A stretch of 64,000 nt of DNA. Origin: Pantoea sp. Lineage in GTDB: Bacteria > Pseudomonadota > Gammaproteobacteria > Enterobacterales > Enterobacteriaceae. A program made the translations under genes and the position numbers. The stretch is from assembly GCF_028283705.1 (NCBI RefSeq), contig NZ_JAPWKD010000020.1, forward strand, positions 62,001 through 126,000, given 5' to 3'. The notes beneath the pieces are model-generated. The model ran no database searches. It saw nothing but the letters and a program-made list of their open reading frames with translations, and was not told the origin of the DNA. Numbering within the stretch: position 1 is the first letter of the stretch; every line of letters starts with the position of its first letter. Shown one piece after another: positions 55,858 through 64,000 of the stretch.

Positions 55858-57174
55858 TCAAATTACCATCGACAGCAGCAGACAACCCACTAAACCGCAG
55901 ACTGAGATGATGGTCTCCAGCACTGACCATGAGCGAATGGTTTCGCCGATCGTCAGGTTGAAATACTCCTTAAACAACCAGAAGCCCGGATCGTTGACGT
56001 GAGAAAAAATCACGCTGCCCGATCCAACCGCAATCACCATCAGCTCCGGGCTGGCACCGGAGGTAGCGATCAGCGGTGCCACAATGCCACCTGCGGTAAT
56101 TGCGGCCACGGTAGCGGAACCGAGTGCGATACGCAGCACCGCCGCAATTGACCAGGCCATAAAGATCGGGGAGACATTGGTTTCATGCATCATGCTGGCG
56201 ATATATTTATCGACACCGCTATCCACCAGCACCTGTTTAAACGCCCCGCCACCACCGATAATCAGCAGCATCATGGCGATGATTTTGATGGAGTCACTTA
56301 ATGTGCCCATCACTTCATCCATGCTGCGTCCGCGATTCAGACCAAAGGTGAAGATAGCAATCAGCACCGCAATCAGCGTAGCCATGATCGGATCGCCAAA
56401 GAACTCAGCGTAAGGCAGGATCACATGTCCTTTTGGCAGGACCATTTCGGCCACCGCACGCAGAGCCATCAGAATCACCGGCACCAGCGCGGTACCAACA
56501 CTGACGCCAAAGCCCGGCATTTCCGCTTCGCTGAAGGTTTTCGGATTCCACAGTCCTTCCGGAATCGGTTTATCGATACCTTTCAGAAAACGTGCGTAGA
56601 CCGGTCCCGCCAGAATAACGGTAGGAATGCCCAGCAGGGTGCCAAACAGCAGGGTTTTGCCCATATCCGCATTGAACAGCGTGGCAATCGCGGTTGGACC
56701 CGGGTGCGGCGGTAAAAAGCCGTGCGTGACCGACAAGGCTGCCGCCATCGGCACACCCACAAACAGCAATGGCACGCGCGCTGTTGCGGCGATGCTGAAA
56801 ATCAGCGGAATCATCAAAACAAAGCCGATTTCATAAAACAGGGCGAAACCGACGGTAAAGCCGGTCAATACCACCGCCCATTGAACATTCTGCTTACCGA
56901 ATTTTTCAATCAGGGTTGTGGCGATGCGCTGCGCGCCGCCGCAATCCGCCAGCAGTTTTCCCAGCATGGCGCCAAAACCGATAATCAGCGCCAGGCTGCC
57001 CAGAGTCCCGCCGACGCCGGATTTGATGGAATCAAGCACCTTGCCCACCGGCATACCCTCGAGCACGCCGACAATCAGCGCCACCAGAATCAGTGCGATA
57101 AATCCGTTCAGTTTGAAGCGAATCATCAGCAGTAGCAGTAACGCCACGCCAATTGCCACGTAGAGTAATGGCAT
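55858..57174 (-). CDS. gntT: High-affinity gluconate permease GntT
   Basis: The 438-residue polytopic product (same length as E. coli GntT) belongs to the GntP family with about 12 membrane segments and the blocks GGTLGSLALIIGFGAMLG, HGFLPPHPGPTAIA and SGSVIFSHVNDPGFWL. It imports gluconate with protons. ATG at 57174 with GGTGGAG upstream. Upstream operator-like inverted repeats suggest GntR control. Confidence 0.9.
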   Translation of the reverse strand: MPLLYVAIGVALLLLLMIRFKLNGFIALILVALIVGVLEGMPVGKVLDSIKSGVGGTLGSLALIIGFGAMLGKLLADCGGAQRIATTLIEKFGKQNVQWAVVLTGFTVGFALFYEIGFVLMIPLIFSIAATARVPLLFVGVPMAAALSVTHGFLPPHPGPTAIATLFNADMGKTLLFGTLLGIPTVILAGPVYARFLKGIDKPIPEGLWNPKTFSEAEMPGFGVSVGTALVPVILMALRAVAEMVLPKGHVILPYAEFFGDPIMATLIAVLIAIFTFGLNRGRSMDEVMGTLSDSIKIIAMMLLIIGGGGAFKQVLVDSGVDKYIASMMHETNVSPIFMAWSIAAVLRIALGSATVAAITAGGIVAPLIATSGASPELMVIAVGSGSVIFSHVNDPGFWLFKEYFNLTIGETIRSWSVLETIISVCGLVGCLLLSMVI

Positions 57175-57281
57175 AATTTTTCTCCACCTTTTTGCACGGT
57201 CTTCCACCGGCAGCGGTTTGTTGTGATAAGTCCTGAGGACGATGGATACAGCAGCGTTTGAGATGTTGTTACATCGCGATG

Positions 57282-57319
57282 CATCTTGTTACCGGTATCA
57301 TGTTAAGGGTAACAAGATG
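57282..57319. promoter_or_regulatory. 12-bp inverted repeat and GntR-like operator before gntT
   Basis: CATCTTGTTACC (57282-57293) and GGTAACAAGATG (57308-57319) are exactly complementary, 14 bp apart. Inside, TGTTACCGGTATCAT resembles the GntR operator (ATGTTACC-GGTAACAT type). It lies about 110 bp upstream of gntT and about 130 bp from the divergent alcohol dehydrogenase gene, so both may be controlled. Confidence 0.6.
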
Positions 57320-57445
57320 AAGAAATCACCTGCTACGCCAGGTGAATTTCTGAATTGAGAAGGTGATCAAATTTTTGCCGGTCAGTTATCAGAATGTTTG
57401 CCCCGACAGCCAGGAGGGTTTGGTTAAACTAAGGGTTTTCCGCCC

Positions 57446-58609
57446 ATGAAAAAGGATCTGCAGGTGAGTGAGAATCTGATTGAGCTGTACAGTAATCAAC
57501 AAACCCTGTTTGCCCGCGGCAGCATTGACCGGCTGGTGCCGTTGCTTGCCGCTAATCCACAGCCCACGTTGCTGTTCTGTGGTCGCTCGTTTCTTAACGG
57601 TCCTGCCTGGGCGCGCCTCGGAACAGCGCTCAACGATCACATTCTTGGTTATGAGATCGTCAGCCATGAGGCATCGCCCGCTGAGATCGATGCCTGGGTA
57701 ACGCGCTGGCGGGGTCATGTGGATCGTGTGGTGGCGATCGGGGGCGGCAGCGTGCTGGACGCAGCCAAAGCCTTTAGTGCCATGATGCAACACCCGCTGC
57801 CGACCGCGCGTTATCTGGAAAAGGTCGGGGATACACCGGTGCAGCCCGTAACATTGCCACTGATTGCCATTCCCACTACCGCCGGTACCGGCAGCGAAGC
57901 GACGCAGAATGCCGTCGTGACCGATCAGCAAAATATCCAGGTGAAAGCCTCACTGCGCCATCCGGTATTTGTGCCGCAGGTGGCAATTCTCGACCCTGAT
58001 TTACTGCAAGGGGCACCGGATACGGTGCTGGCGACCTGCGCCATTGACGCCTTCACCCATCTGTTTGAGGCGTATCTGTCACGCAAAGGCAATCTGTTCA
58101 GTCAGCAAATGGCGCTGAATGGCCTGCAACTGTTCTTTAAAGCCTGGCCTGCGCTCAATCGTCACGACCAGGCAGGTGATGACGCGCGCGAAGCAATGAT
58201 GATGGCTTCCTGGCTGGGCGGCGTATGCCTGAGCAGTGCCGGATTAGGTGTGATCCATGGCATCGCCGGTGAGCTGGGGGCGATTAAACCTTTCCATCAT
58301 GGGGAAGTCTGCGGACGTTTGCTGTTTCCGTTCCTTGAGGTGCTGGCCGAAAGTGAACATCCCGAACAGCAGCGCCTGATGGCACAACTGGCGCAGCAAC
58401 TGTTGCCCGATGATCCGGCACCACCGGCGCTGGCATTAAAAGCCTGGCTGCAACAACATGCCATCATGCCGTTCTGGCTGGATGGACCTGCCTTATCCAC
58501 CACCGAGGTGGAGTGGATAGTGGCCCGTGCGAACAGTAAAAACGGCTGGGTCAGCTACGACAAAGAGATCCTGCGCGACATGATCGCCGCCGCCTGGCCG
58601 ATTGTTTAA
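57446..58609 (+). CDS. Iron-containing alcohol dehydrogenase
   Basis: The 387-residue product has the group III ADH NAD motif GGGSVLDAAKA (about residues 96-106), PTTAGTGSEAT (about 140-150), the metal ligands D and H in DAFTHLFEAYLSRKGN and GVIHGIAGELGA, and HHGEVCG. Substrate unknown; such enzymes act on lactaldehyde, propanediol, butanol or hydroxybutyrate. It is divergent from gntT with a GntR-like operator between them, so a role in sugar-acid or related alcohol metabolism is plausible. Confidence 0.88.
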   Translation: MKKDLQVSENLIELYSNQQTLFARGSIDRLVPLLAANPQPTLLFCGRSFLNGPAWARLGTALNDHILGYEIVSHEASPAEIDAWVTRWRGHVDRVVAIGGGSVLDAAKAFSAMMQHPLPTARYLEKVGDTPVQPVTLPLIAIPTTAGTGSEATQNAVVTDQQNIQVKASLRHPVFVPQVAILDPDLLQGAPDTVLATCAIDAFTHLFEAYLSRKGNLFSQQMALNGLQLFFKAWPALNRHDQAGDDAREAMMMASWLGGVCLSSAGLGVIHGIAGELGAIKPFHHGEVCGRLLFPFLEVLAESEHPEQQRLMAQLAQQLLPDDPAPPALALKAWLQQHAIMPFWLDGPALSTTEVEWIVARANSKNGWVSYDKEILRDMIAAAWPIV

Positions 58610-58629
58610 TTCAGATACGCACACAACCC

Positions 58630-58659
58630 GGTAACGACGCAGTTTATTGCGCCGTTACC
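58630..58659. terminator. Hairpin between the alcohol dehydrogenase and SupH-like genes
   Basis: GGTAACG-ACGCAGTTTATTGCGC-CGTTACC forms an extended stem between two convergent genes; no T-run. Confidence 0.5.
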
Positions 58660-58667
58660 ATAATGCC

Positions 58668-59495
58668 TCAAACCTCGAACGGTCCCTGCCCTGCCAGCAT
58701 CTGCTCAATCACCTGCAACACGCCCTCGTCATTGTTGGACGGAGCCTGATAGCGCGCCGCCTGTTTCACGCGCTGCGGGGCATTTTGCATGGCAAAGCTG
58801 AAGCCGGACTGCACCAGCATTTCGAGATCGTTGCCGCCATCACCAAAAGCCAGCACTTCATCATTGTTGATACCCCAGCGGCTTTGCAGCAAGCGCAGGC
58901 CATTGGCTTTATGCAGGCCCGGCACAATCAAATCCACCGAACCATGGCCGCTGGACGTCGCCGCCGCAGCCCCATGATGCAAACGCTCGATATCGGCCAT
59001 CAGAATCGCCACATAGTCGTCGGAGAGGTTGAGGGCAAACTTGAACAGTTTGTCATCACCGGTATCACTCAGGCTGTCGATAGCGGTTAGCCGATGGCAG
59101 TAATGGCGCATCTTCGTCAGCCATTGTTCATCGACACCCGAGAAGTAGTAAGCGCTGTTACGACCAGCGATCAGGTATTTCAGGTCGGGATAGTGACCGC
59201 GTTGCAGCGTATCCATCACCGCATGGATGTCATCACGTGAGAAAGAGCCGCAGAACAACTCTTCATCACGGTCGATAATCCACGCGCCGTTCTCCGCCAC
59301 AAAAGCGATGTTACTGGCAATATCGGGAAAGAAAGATTTGAGTTGATAATACTGGTTACCGCTGGCGACCACGAATTTGATGCCACGCTGTTGCATCTGG
59401 TGGTAACAGGCTTGAAAACGTGCGCGATTGTACTGTTTTTTATCGTCGAGAAAGGTGCCGTCCATATCCACCGCCACCATTTTTACCACGGCCAT
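58668..59495 (-). CDS. SupH/YbiV-like sugar phosphatase (HAD, Cof type)
   Basis: The 275-residue HAD phosphatase has motif I DMDGTFLDD (about residues 10-18), motif II VVASGNQYYQL, the K in GLHKANGL and motif IV FGDGGNDLEML. It is similar throughout to E. coli YbiV (SupH), which dephosphorylates ribose-5-P, fructose-1-P and related sugars. Several starts overlap at 59501 (GTG), 59498 and 59495 (ATG); AAGGAG spacing favours 59495. The hcxB-like gene nearby is also a ybi-region relative, as if parts of the E. coli ybi cluster had been relocated. Confidence 0.88.
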   Translation of the reverse strand: MAVVKMVAVDMDGTFLDDKKQYNRARFQACYHQMQQRGIKFVVASGNQYYQLKSFFPDIASNIAFVAENGAWIIDRDEELFCGSFSRDDIHAVMDTLQRGHYPDLKYLIAGRNSAYYFSGVDEQWLTKMRHYCHRLTAIDSLSDTGDDKLFKFALNLSDDYVAILMADIERLHHGAAAATSSGHGSVDLIVPGLHKANGLRLLQSRWGINNDEVLAFGDGGNDLEMLVQSGFSFAMQNAPQRVKQAARYQAPSNNDEGVLQVIEQMLAGQGPFEV

Positions 59496-59604
59496 CATCA
59501 CTCCTTAGCGTTTTGAAAGGAAAACTGACGCTTTACAGGATAGCCTGGCGGGGAGGAGAAAACAGCGAAAAGACGGATGGCGAGTGCCATCCGTCTGCGG
59601 GAGA

Positions 59605-60069
59605 TTAGTTGAACGCGTTATTCAGCAGAATGGCGGTGATGATACCGGTGGCTGCCGCGACCAGAACATAGTTACCGTCGATATATGCCCAGTGCTCGCC
59701 GCGTGGCGGCTCGTACAGACCGCGTCCACGCCAGTCATCAACGCGATAATGCGGACCACGGAATTCCGGTGGTGCCGGGTAACCACGACGGAAGTCATGA
59801 CCATTCCAGGCGAAACGATCGCCGCCATGATGGTCTTGCGGCATCGGACGGCCAGCGTAATGATCATGGCCATGATCCGGACCACGGTCATAGCCATGGT
59901 CAGGACCACGATTGCCACCACGATCGGGGCCATTACCGTGATCCTGATGCTGGTTGCCACCGTGTGGCTGCCAGTGTTGATCGCCCGGACCATCGGCCCA
60001 GGATACGCTGGAAATCAGTGAGCTGCATGCAATAAGCGAAGCGACTAGCGTTAATGTTGTTTTTTTCAT
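59605..60069 (-). CDS. RcnB-family periplasmic protein, His/Asp/Gly-rich
   Basis: The 154-residue product has a signal peptide (MKKTTLTLVASLIACSSLIS, cut near SWA), a low-complexity HGxDRGPDHGHDH-type region (about residues 30-75), and a C-terminal RcnB domain with PPRGEHWAYIDGNYVLV and a final hydrophobic segment. RcnB in E. coli is a periplasmic nickel/cobalt homeostasis protein. The His-rich repeat looks suited to metal binding. GGAGG is upstream of the ATG at 60069. No rcnA exporter is adjacent. Confidence 0.82.
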   Translation of the reverse strand: MKKTTLTLVASLIACSSLISSVSWADGPGDQHWQPHGGNQHQDHGNGPDRGGNRGPDHGYDRGPDHGHDHYAGRPMPQDHHGGDRFAWNGHDFRRGYPAPPEFRGPHYRVDDWRGRGLYEPPRGEHWAYIDGNYVLVAAATGIITAILLNNAFN

Positions 60070-60921
60070 GGTGTTGCCTCCAATGATAACGGCAATGGTA
60101 GCGCCGTTAAGCACTACTATTGATTATAGGAAGGCAAAAGCGCATTTCCAAAATTCCTAAAAAACCGCCATCTTACAATAAATTACCTCGATTTATCGCT
60201 TTCTTAACACTTGTGTCTGGACTGACATTAAATGGACCGAAAAAGCAGCAATATTTGCCATGCGGAAACAAGCGGAAGAGAAAAGAAAGCCCGATCGCAG
60301 GGATCGGGAGGAATCAATTTCCATTTATTGCATAAAGAGGGAGAACCCTGCAAAAGTGAGGGTAAAACTGAAGCACACAACGCCACATCACTAGCATTGC
60401 CGGTAAACAATACCATTTAAAAATGAAAAAAACTTTTAAAAATGACTATTTTTCGGAAAAATACGTAAAGAGTTAGCGGATTAAAGAAATAACGTATTGC
60501 GCAACGTCATTTCACAGAGAATAAGGTCTGTGCTCCGACCAGCACAAATCATACAATATTTTACCGGATCAACTAACCTCAGGAAGATGAAACCCTGAAA
60601 TCATAAAAAAATCATTAAAATCAACACAAAAACCCATTCATCACTGGCGAGACTTTACGTCTCGCTCCCGCTCAGAAAAAATTTATTTTTCACCAACTGG
60701 TATAAATTCCTGCCAGGAAGATTTAATACACAACAGTGATTAATACAGAGCTCAATATTAGCATTATTAACGAAGTTTATAGGATGCGTTAATTCTTCCT
60801 GAATCAGCCTTCTGGAGATTCTTTTCTTTTTCCACCTTAAAGATGAAGCGAATAATACCCTGTGTAATACTCATGTTCAGGTCTTTGCTTTGGCAGAAAC
60901 TGCCGGTGGAAAAAATGCCAG
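60070..60921. other. AT-rich 850-bp intergenic region without a convincing gene
   Basis: No ORF with a ribosome-binding site or recognisable motif was found on either strand. Small hairpins are present: CCCGATC/GATCGGG near 60291-60308, TGTGCT/AGCACA at 60529-60546 and GCGAGAC/GTCTCGC at 60647-60665, none with a clear T-run. It may hold promoters, an sRNA or a degraded insertion. Confidence 0.5.
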
Positions 60922-61155
60922 TCAGCGCAACGTCGATTTATGGCGCGTGGTCGAAGCCGGATGCAGTAGCAGCTCAGCAGCCGGACGGATGGGGCGTCGC
61001 ACCAGCTCCCCGCCACAGTTGGGGCAACGTTCATGCAGCACCTCGCTGGCACAGCTGGCGCAGAAGGTACATTCGAACGAACAGATACGCGCGTCAGGTG
61101 CTTCCGGCGGTAAATCTTTATCGCAGCATTCACAGTTGGGACGTAATTCCAGCAT
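60922..61155 (-). CDS. DUF1272 zinc-binding small protein
   Basis: The 77-residue product begins MLELRPNCECCDKDLPPEA and has the DUF1272 cysteine pattern CECC, CSFECTFCASC and CPNCGGELVRRP. The many Cys pairs point to one or two zinc sites. AGGAG is upstream of the ATG at 61155; the frame extends to 61284 without a better start. Function of the family is unknown. Confidence 0.9.
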   Translation of the reverse strand: MLELRPNCECCDKDLPPEAPDARICSFECTFCASCASEVLHERCPNCGGELVRRPIRPAAELLLHPASTTRHKSTLR

Positions 61156-61338
61156 GGTTTTCTCCTGTCGGTAAAATGCCATCATCGCGGGTGGCGAGGG
61201 TACGTGACCAGCCCCTGACCGGACGAAGCAGGGACAAATCGGGACATCAGCTGGCCGGTTTCCCGTCATCCGAATTTGTTCCATTCCTCTTCAGACCTTC
61301 TATAGTTCATTCGTCCCCATTTTCTAAGAGACGTGTTA

Positions 61339-62442
61339 ATGCAAGTTAAAGGATTGAATATCGGCTTTTTCATTGTCATCCTGGCGATTGTCACGGTGGC
61401 GTTTTTTGATGTGCTCGCACCTTACTTCTCCGCCATTTTGTGGGCGGCGATTCTGGCAGTGATTTTCCATCCGCTGAAATCACTGCTGCGGCAAAAACTG
61501 GGGGATCGTAATGGACTGGCTTCGCTGATTACGCTGCTGATTATCTGCCTGATCGTCTTCACACCGCTGGCGATCGTCACGTCGTCGCTGGTGGTGGAGA
61601 TCAATACTGTCTACAACAAACTGCAAAACAACTCCTCGCAGTTTCCAGCGGTGTTTGCCGATTTGTTTCAGCATCTGCCCGGGTGGGCGCGCAGTTACCT
61701 GTCTGACCATCACCTGAATAATGCCGCGCAAATTCAGGAAAAACTCTCCGGTTTTGCCCTCAAGGGTGGCCAGTACATGGCAGGGAGCGTGTTCATTATT
61801 GGCAAAGGTACCTTCACCTTTACCGTGGGTTTTGGCGTGATGCTGTACCTGCTGTTTTTCCTGCTGAAAGACGGTGCCTGGCTGGTCAGCCTGATCCTGG
61901 AATCACTGCCGCTCTCCACTCACGTTAAGCATCACCTGCTGCTGAAATTTGCCGCCGTATCCCGCGCCACAGTTAAAGGAACGGTGGTGGTCGCGATAGT
62001 TCAGGGGGTACTGGGGGGACTGGCCTTCTGGTTCACTGGCATTGACGGCAGTCTGCTGTGGGGCGCGCTGATGGCGTTCCTGTCACTGGTTCCAGCGATT
62101 GGTTCCGCGATCGTGTGGGTACCGGCAACCATTTTCTTCTTCGCCACCGGCGCGCTGTGGAAAGGGTTCTTCCTGATCGGCTTTTTCGTCGTGGTGGTGG
62201 GTCTGGTGGATAATATTCTGCGCCCATTGCTGGTGGGGAAAGACACCAAAATGCCGGACTATATGATTCTGATTGCCACCCTCGGCGGTATGGAAGTGTA
62301 TGGCATCAACGGCTTCGTTATCGGCCCCCTCATCGCCGCGCTGTTTATCGCCTGCTGGAATCTGCTCTCCGGGCGTGACAATCGCGATAACGTTGAGGAA
62401 ATTGACGAAGAATTTATCGAAGAGGGTAAAAAACGCGATTGA
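61339..62442 (+). CDS. AI-2E transporter family permease (YdiK/TqsA/PerM type)
   Basis: The 367-residue polytopic protein has about eight membrane segments and the family blocks QGVLGGLAFWFTGIDGSLLWG, VPAIGSAIVWVP and VGLVDNILRPLLVGKDTKMP. Some relatives export autoinducer-2, others act as Na+/H+ antiporters, so the substrate is open. ATG 61339 preferred (AAGAG 8 nt upstream). Acidic/basic C-terminal tail. Convergent with the P-type ATPase. Confidence 0.87.
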   Translation: MQVKGLNIGFFIVILAIVTVAFFDVLAPYFSAILWAAILAVIFHPLKSLLRQKLGDRNGLASLITLLIICLIVFTPLAIVTSSLVVEINTVYNKLQNNSSQFPAVFADLFQHLPGWARSYLSDHHLNNAAQIQEKLSGFALKGGQYMAGSVFIIGKGTFTFTVGFGVMLYLLFFLLKDGAWLVSLILESLPLSTHVKHHLLLKFAAVSRATVKGTVVVAIVQGVLGGLAFWFTGIDGSLLWGALMAFLSLVPAIGSAIVWVPATIFFFATGALWKGFFLIGFFVVVVGLVDNILRPLLVGKDTKMPDYMILIATLGGMEVYGINGFVIGPLIAALFIACWNLLSGRDNRDNVEEIDEEFIEEGKKRD

Positions 62443-62474
62443 GAGCGAGTGCCGAACGGCACCCGCCACGAGAA

Positions 62475-64000
62475 TTATCGCACCATCCCCTGCTCGCCTG
62501 ATGAACGCCAGCCGCGCGTCAGGCGTTTCTCTATCTCCACCAGCACAAAGATACCGGCGCTGACCACTAAGGCGATCAACCAGTATTTCAGCGGCAGCGG
62601 CTGCGTACCAAACAAGGTGTTCATCAACGGCACATAGATGATCACCGCCTGGAGCAGAATCAGCACCACGGTCACCAGCCAGATGCCCCGATTCTTCAGC
62701 AGGCCAGCATCCAGTGAGAAGCCGTCGCTGTTACGGCAGTTGAGCATATACACCCACTGCGCCGTGACCAGCATCTGCAACAGCACGGTGCGGATAAATT
62801 CCGGGCTGTAACCGCGTGGCTGTAACCAGGCTTCCAGCATAAAGGCGCTGACCGAGATCAGCAGGCCGACAAACACCACACGCCAGATGGCGAACCCATC
62901 CATCACATTACTGCGCACGTTACGTGGTGGACGCCGCATGATGTTCTGTTCCGCCGGTTCAAAGGCGAGGCCAAAGGAGAGCGTGGCGGAAGTCGCCATG
63001 TTCATCCACAGAATCTGCACCGGGGTTAACGGCAACAGGTTGCCCATCAGAATCGCAATGATGATCAATAACCCCTGAGCAAAACAGGTCGGCATCACAA
63101 ACAGGATGGTTTTCTTCAGGTTGTCATAGACACGACGCCCCTCTTTCACTGCCGCAGCGATGGTCGCGAAGTTGTCATCGGCGAGGATCATATCTGCGGA
63201 TTCTTTGGTCACTTCCGTGCCCTTAATTCCCATCGCAATACCGACGTTGGCCTGCTTCAGCGCAGGCGCATCATTCACGCCATCGCCGGTCATACCAACA
63301 ATTTCGCCAACCGACGCCAGCGCCTTCACCAGGCGCAGCTTATGCTCCGGGCTGGTGCGGGCAAAAATGTCATACTTCTGCGCCGCCACGCTCAGCTCGG
63401 CATCATCCATATGCTCCAGCTGATAACCGGTCACCGCCGCCTGACTGTTGCCGATGCCCAGCATCTGACCAATCGCCATCGCCGTTTCCTGATGATCGCC
63501 AGTGATCATCTTCACGCGGATACCGGCCTGCTGGCAGTCACGAATGGCGGTAATGGCTTCCGGACGCGGCGGATCCATCATGCAGGCGAGGCCAAGCAAC
63601 ACCATGCCCTTATGCAGATCGTCATGATCCAGCGTCTGTTTAGCCGCCGGTAACCAGCGCCATGCGGCGGCCACGGTACGTAAACCTTCACTGGCGTAGG
63701 TGCTGATGGCTTGCTCCCAATACGCACTATCGAGCGGCGCGACGCCCTGATCCCCCTGTTGCTGCTGGCACAGAGACAGCAGCACATCCGGCGCACCGGT
63801 CAGCATAATGCCGGGTTTGCCATCAATGACCGCACTAACCGCCTGATATTTGTACAGCGAATCAAACGGCAGCTTACTGACCACGTCAACCCTGTCGGAC
63901 CTGATACCCGCTTTTGCCGCCAGCACCTTTAACGCCCCTTCGGTAGGGCCGCCGACGACGCCCCAATGACCGCTGGCGTCCTGATGCAGCTGACTTTCAT
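62475..64000 (-). CDS. P-type cation-transporting ATPase, C-terminal part (5' end outside window)
   Basis: The frame is open to the window edge, so the N-terminal actuator and the phosphorylation DKTGT motif are not seen. Visible are part of the N domain (KLPFDSLYKYQAVSAV, MLTGAPDVLL), MITGDHQETAMA, the P-domain hinge VGMTGDGVNDAPALKQANVG and six C-terminal membrane segments. Motif order is P2-type (Ca/Mg, PacL/MgtA-like). In the M6-like helix the residues are NMATSATLSFGLAFEP: the Asn is present but the Asp typical of calcium pumps is Ser, so the ion is uncertain. In the segment GVVGGPTEGAL the common Asp before PTEGAL is Gly. Confidence 0.85.
   Translation of the reverse strand, partial: ESQLHQDASGHWGVVGGPTEGALKVLAAKAGIRSDRVDVVSKLPFDSLYKYQAVSAVIDGKPGIMLTGAPDVLLSLCQQQQGDQGVAPLDSAYWEQAISTYASEGLRTVAAAWRWLPAAKQTLDHDDLHKGMVLLGLACMMDPPRPEAITAIRDCQQAGIRVKMITGDHQETAMAIGQMLGIGNSQAAVTGYQLEHMDDAELSVAAQKYDIFARTSPEHKLRLVKALASVGEIVGMTGDGVNDAPALKQANVGIAMGIKGTEVTKESADMILADDNFATIAAAVKEGRRVYDNLKKTILFVMPTCFAQGLLIIIAILMGNLLPLTPVQILWMNMATSATLSFGLAFEPAEQNIMRRPPRNVRSNVMDGFAIWRVVFVGLLISVSAFMLEAWLQPRGYSPEFIRTVLLQMLVTAQWVYMLNCRNSDGFSLDAGLLKNRGIWLVTVVLILLQAVIIYVPLMNTLFGTQPLPLKYWLIALVVSAGIFVLVEIEKRLTRGWRSSGEQGMVR

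Noticed and set aside
60120-60335. 71-codon frame in the AT-rich gap
   Set aside because: Lysine/proline-rich without a ribosome-binding site or recognisable motif; composition follows local AT-richness.
1-64000. CRISPR arrays, prophage and transposase genes
   Set aside because: No regularly spaced repeats, integrase, terminase or transposase motifs were seen anywhere in the window.

Overview
The window is a stretch of the core chromosome of an Enterobacterales bacterium, most likely an Erwiniaceae member such as Pantoea. Gene order and protein sequences closely follow the Escherichia coli region that runs from ybgA/kdp/seqA-pgm through nag, asnB, the metT-glnX tRNA operon, miaB, gltIJKL, leuS, mrdAB, dacA and lip to cspE-pagP. 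Several E. coli genes are absent (kdpFABCD, cobC, crcB, the LysR gene between lipB and lipA) and local insertions are present. No rRNA, CRISPR array, insertion-sequence transposase or prophage was seen.

Layout. 1-1431: start of ybgA, ybfA and a kdpE gene without its sensor or potassium pump. 1432-3300: a perfect inverted repeat followed by a small, AT-rich type VI secretion cargo island, made of an Hcp tube protein and, facing it, a pesticin/T4-lysozyme-like muramidase with an overlapping periplasmic LprI-like protein that is probably its immunity factor. 3336-9144: pgm-seqA, ybfF, ybfE, fldA, fur with leader ORFs, and an NTF2-like gene. 9145-17368: glnS, nagE and the divergent nagBACD operon with CRP and NagC-type sites; nagB carries a one-base frameshift. 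17369-20280: asnB preceded by two palindromes, then seven tRNA genes (Met, Leu, Gln, Gln, Met, Gln, Gln). 20363-31532: ubiF, miaB-ybeZYX-lnt, the gltIJKL glutamate/aspartate transporter with a consensus sigma-54 promoter and an SroC-like intergenic RNA, and ybeL. 31747-45751: leuS-lptE-holA-nadD, rsfS-rlmH-mrdA-rodA-rlpA, dacA, ybeD, lipB, lipA and tatE, covering translation, LPS transport, replication, cell elongation and lipoate synthesis.

45860-52149 is an accessory block built around the ancestral ybeM position. A tightly overlapping five-gene operon encodes a dihydroxyphthalate-decarboxylase-like protein, an omega-amidase/nitrilase, and a three-part polar amino-acid ABC transporter. It is divergent from a MocR-type PLP regulator, and a GNAT acetyltransferase follows. 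52354-54629 holds small genes: a 32-aa membrane peptide, cspE, pagP, a zinc-ribbon protein, a YohP homologue and an 81-aa protein. 54736-59495 is a carbon-metabolism group (hcxB-like dehydrogenase, gntT, iron alcohol dehydrogenase, SupH-like phosphatase). 59605-64000 holds an RcnB-like protein, an 850-bp AT-rich gap, a DUF1272 protein, an AI-2E family permease and the C-terminal part of a P-type cation ATPase cut by the window edge.

The points most worth following are the Hcp/muramidase/LprI cassette, the ybeM-centred transporter operon, the nagB frameshift, the orphan kdpE with a possible kdpD scar, and the palindromes upstream of asnB. All family assignments come from reading the translated sequences and remembered homologues; no database search was run.
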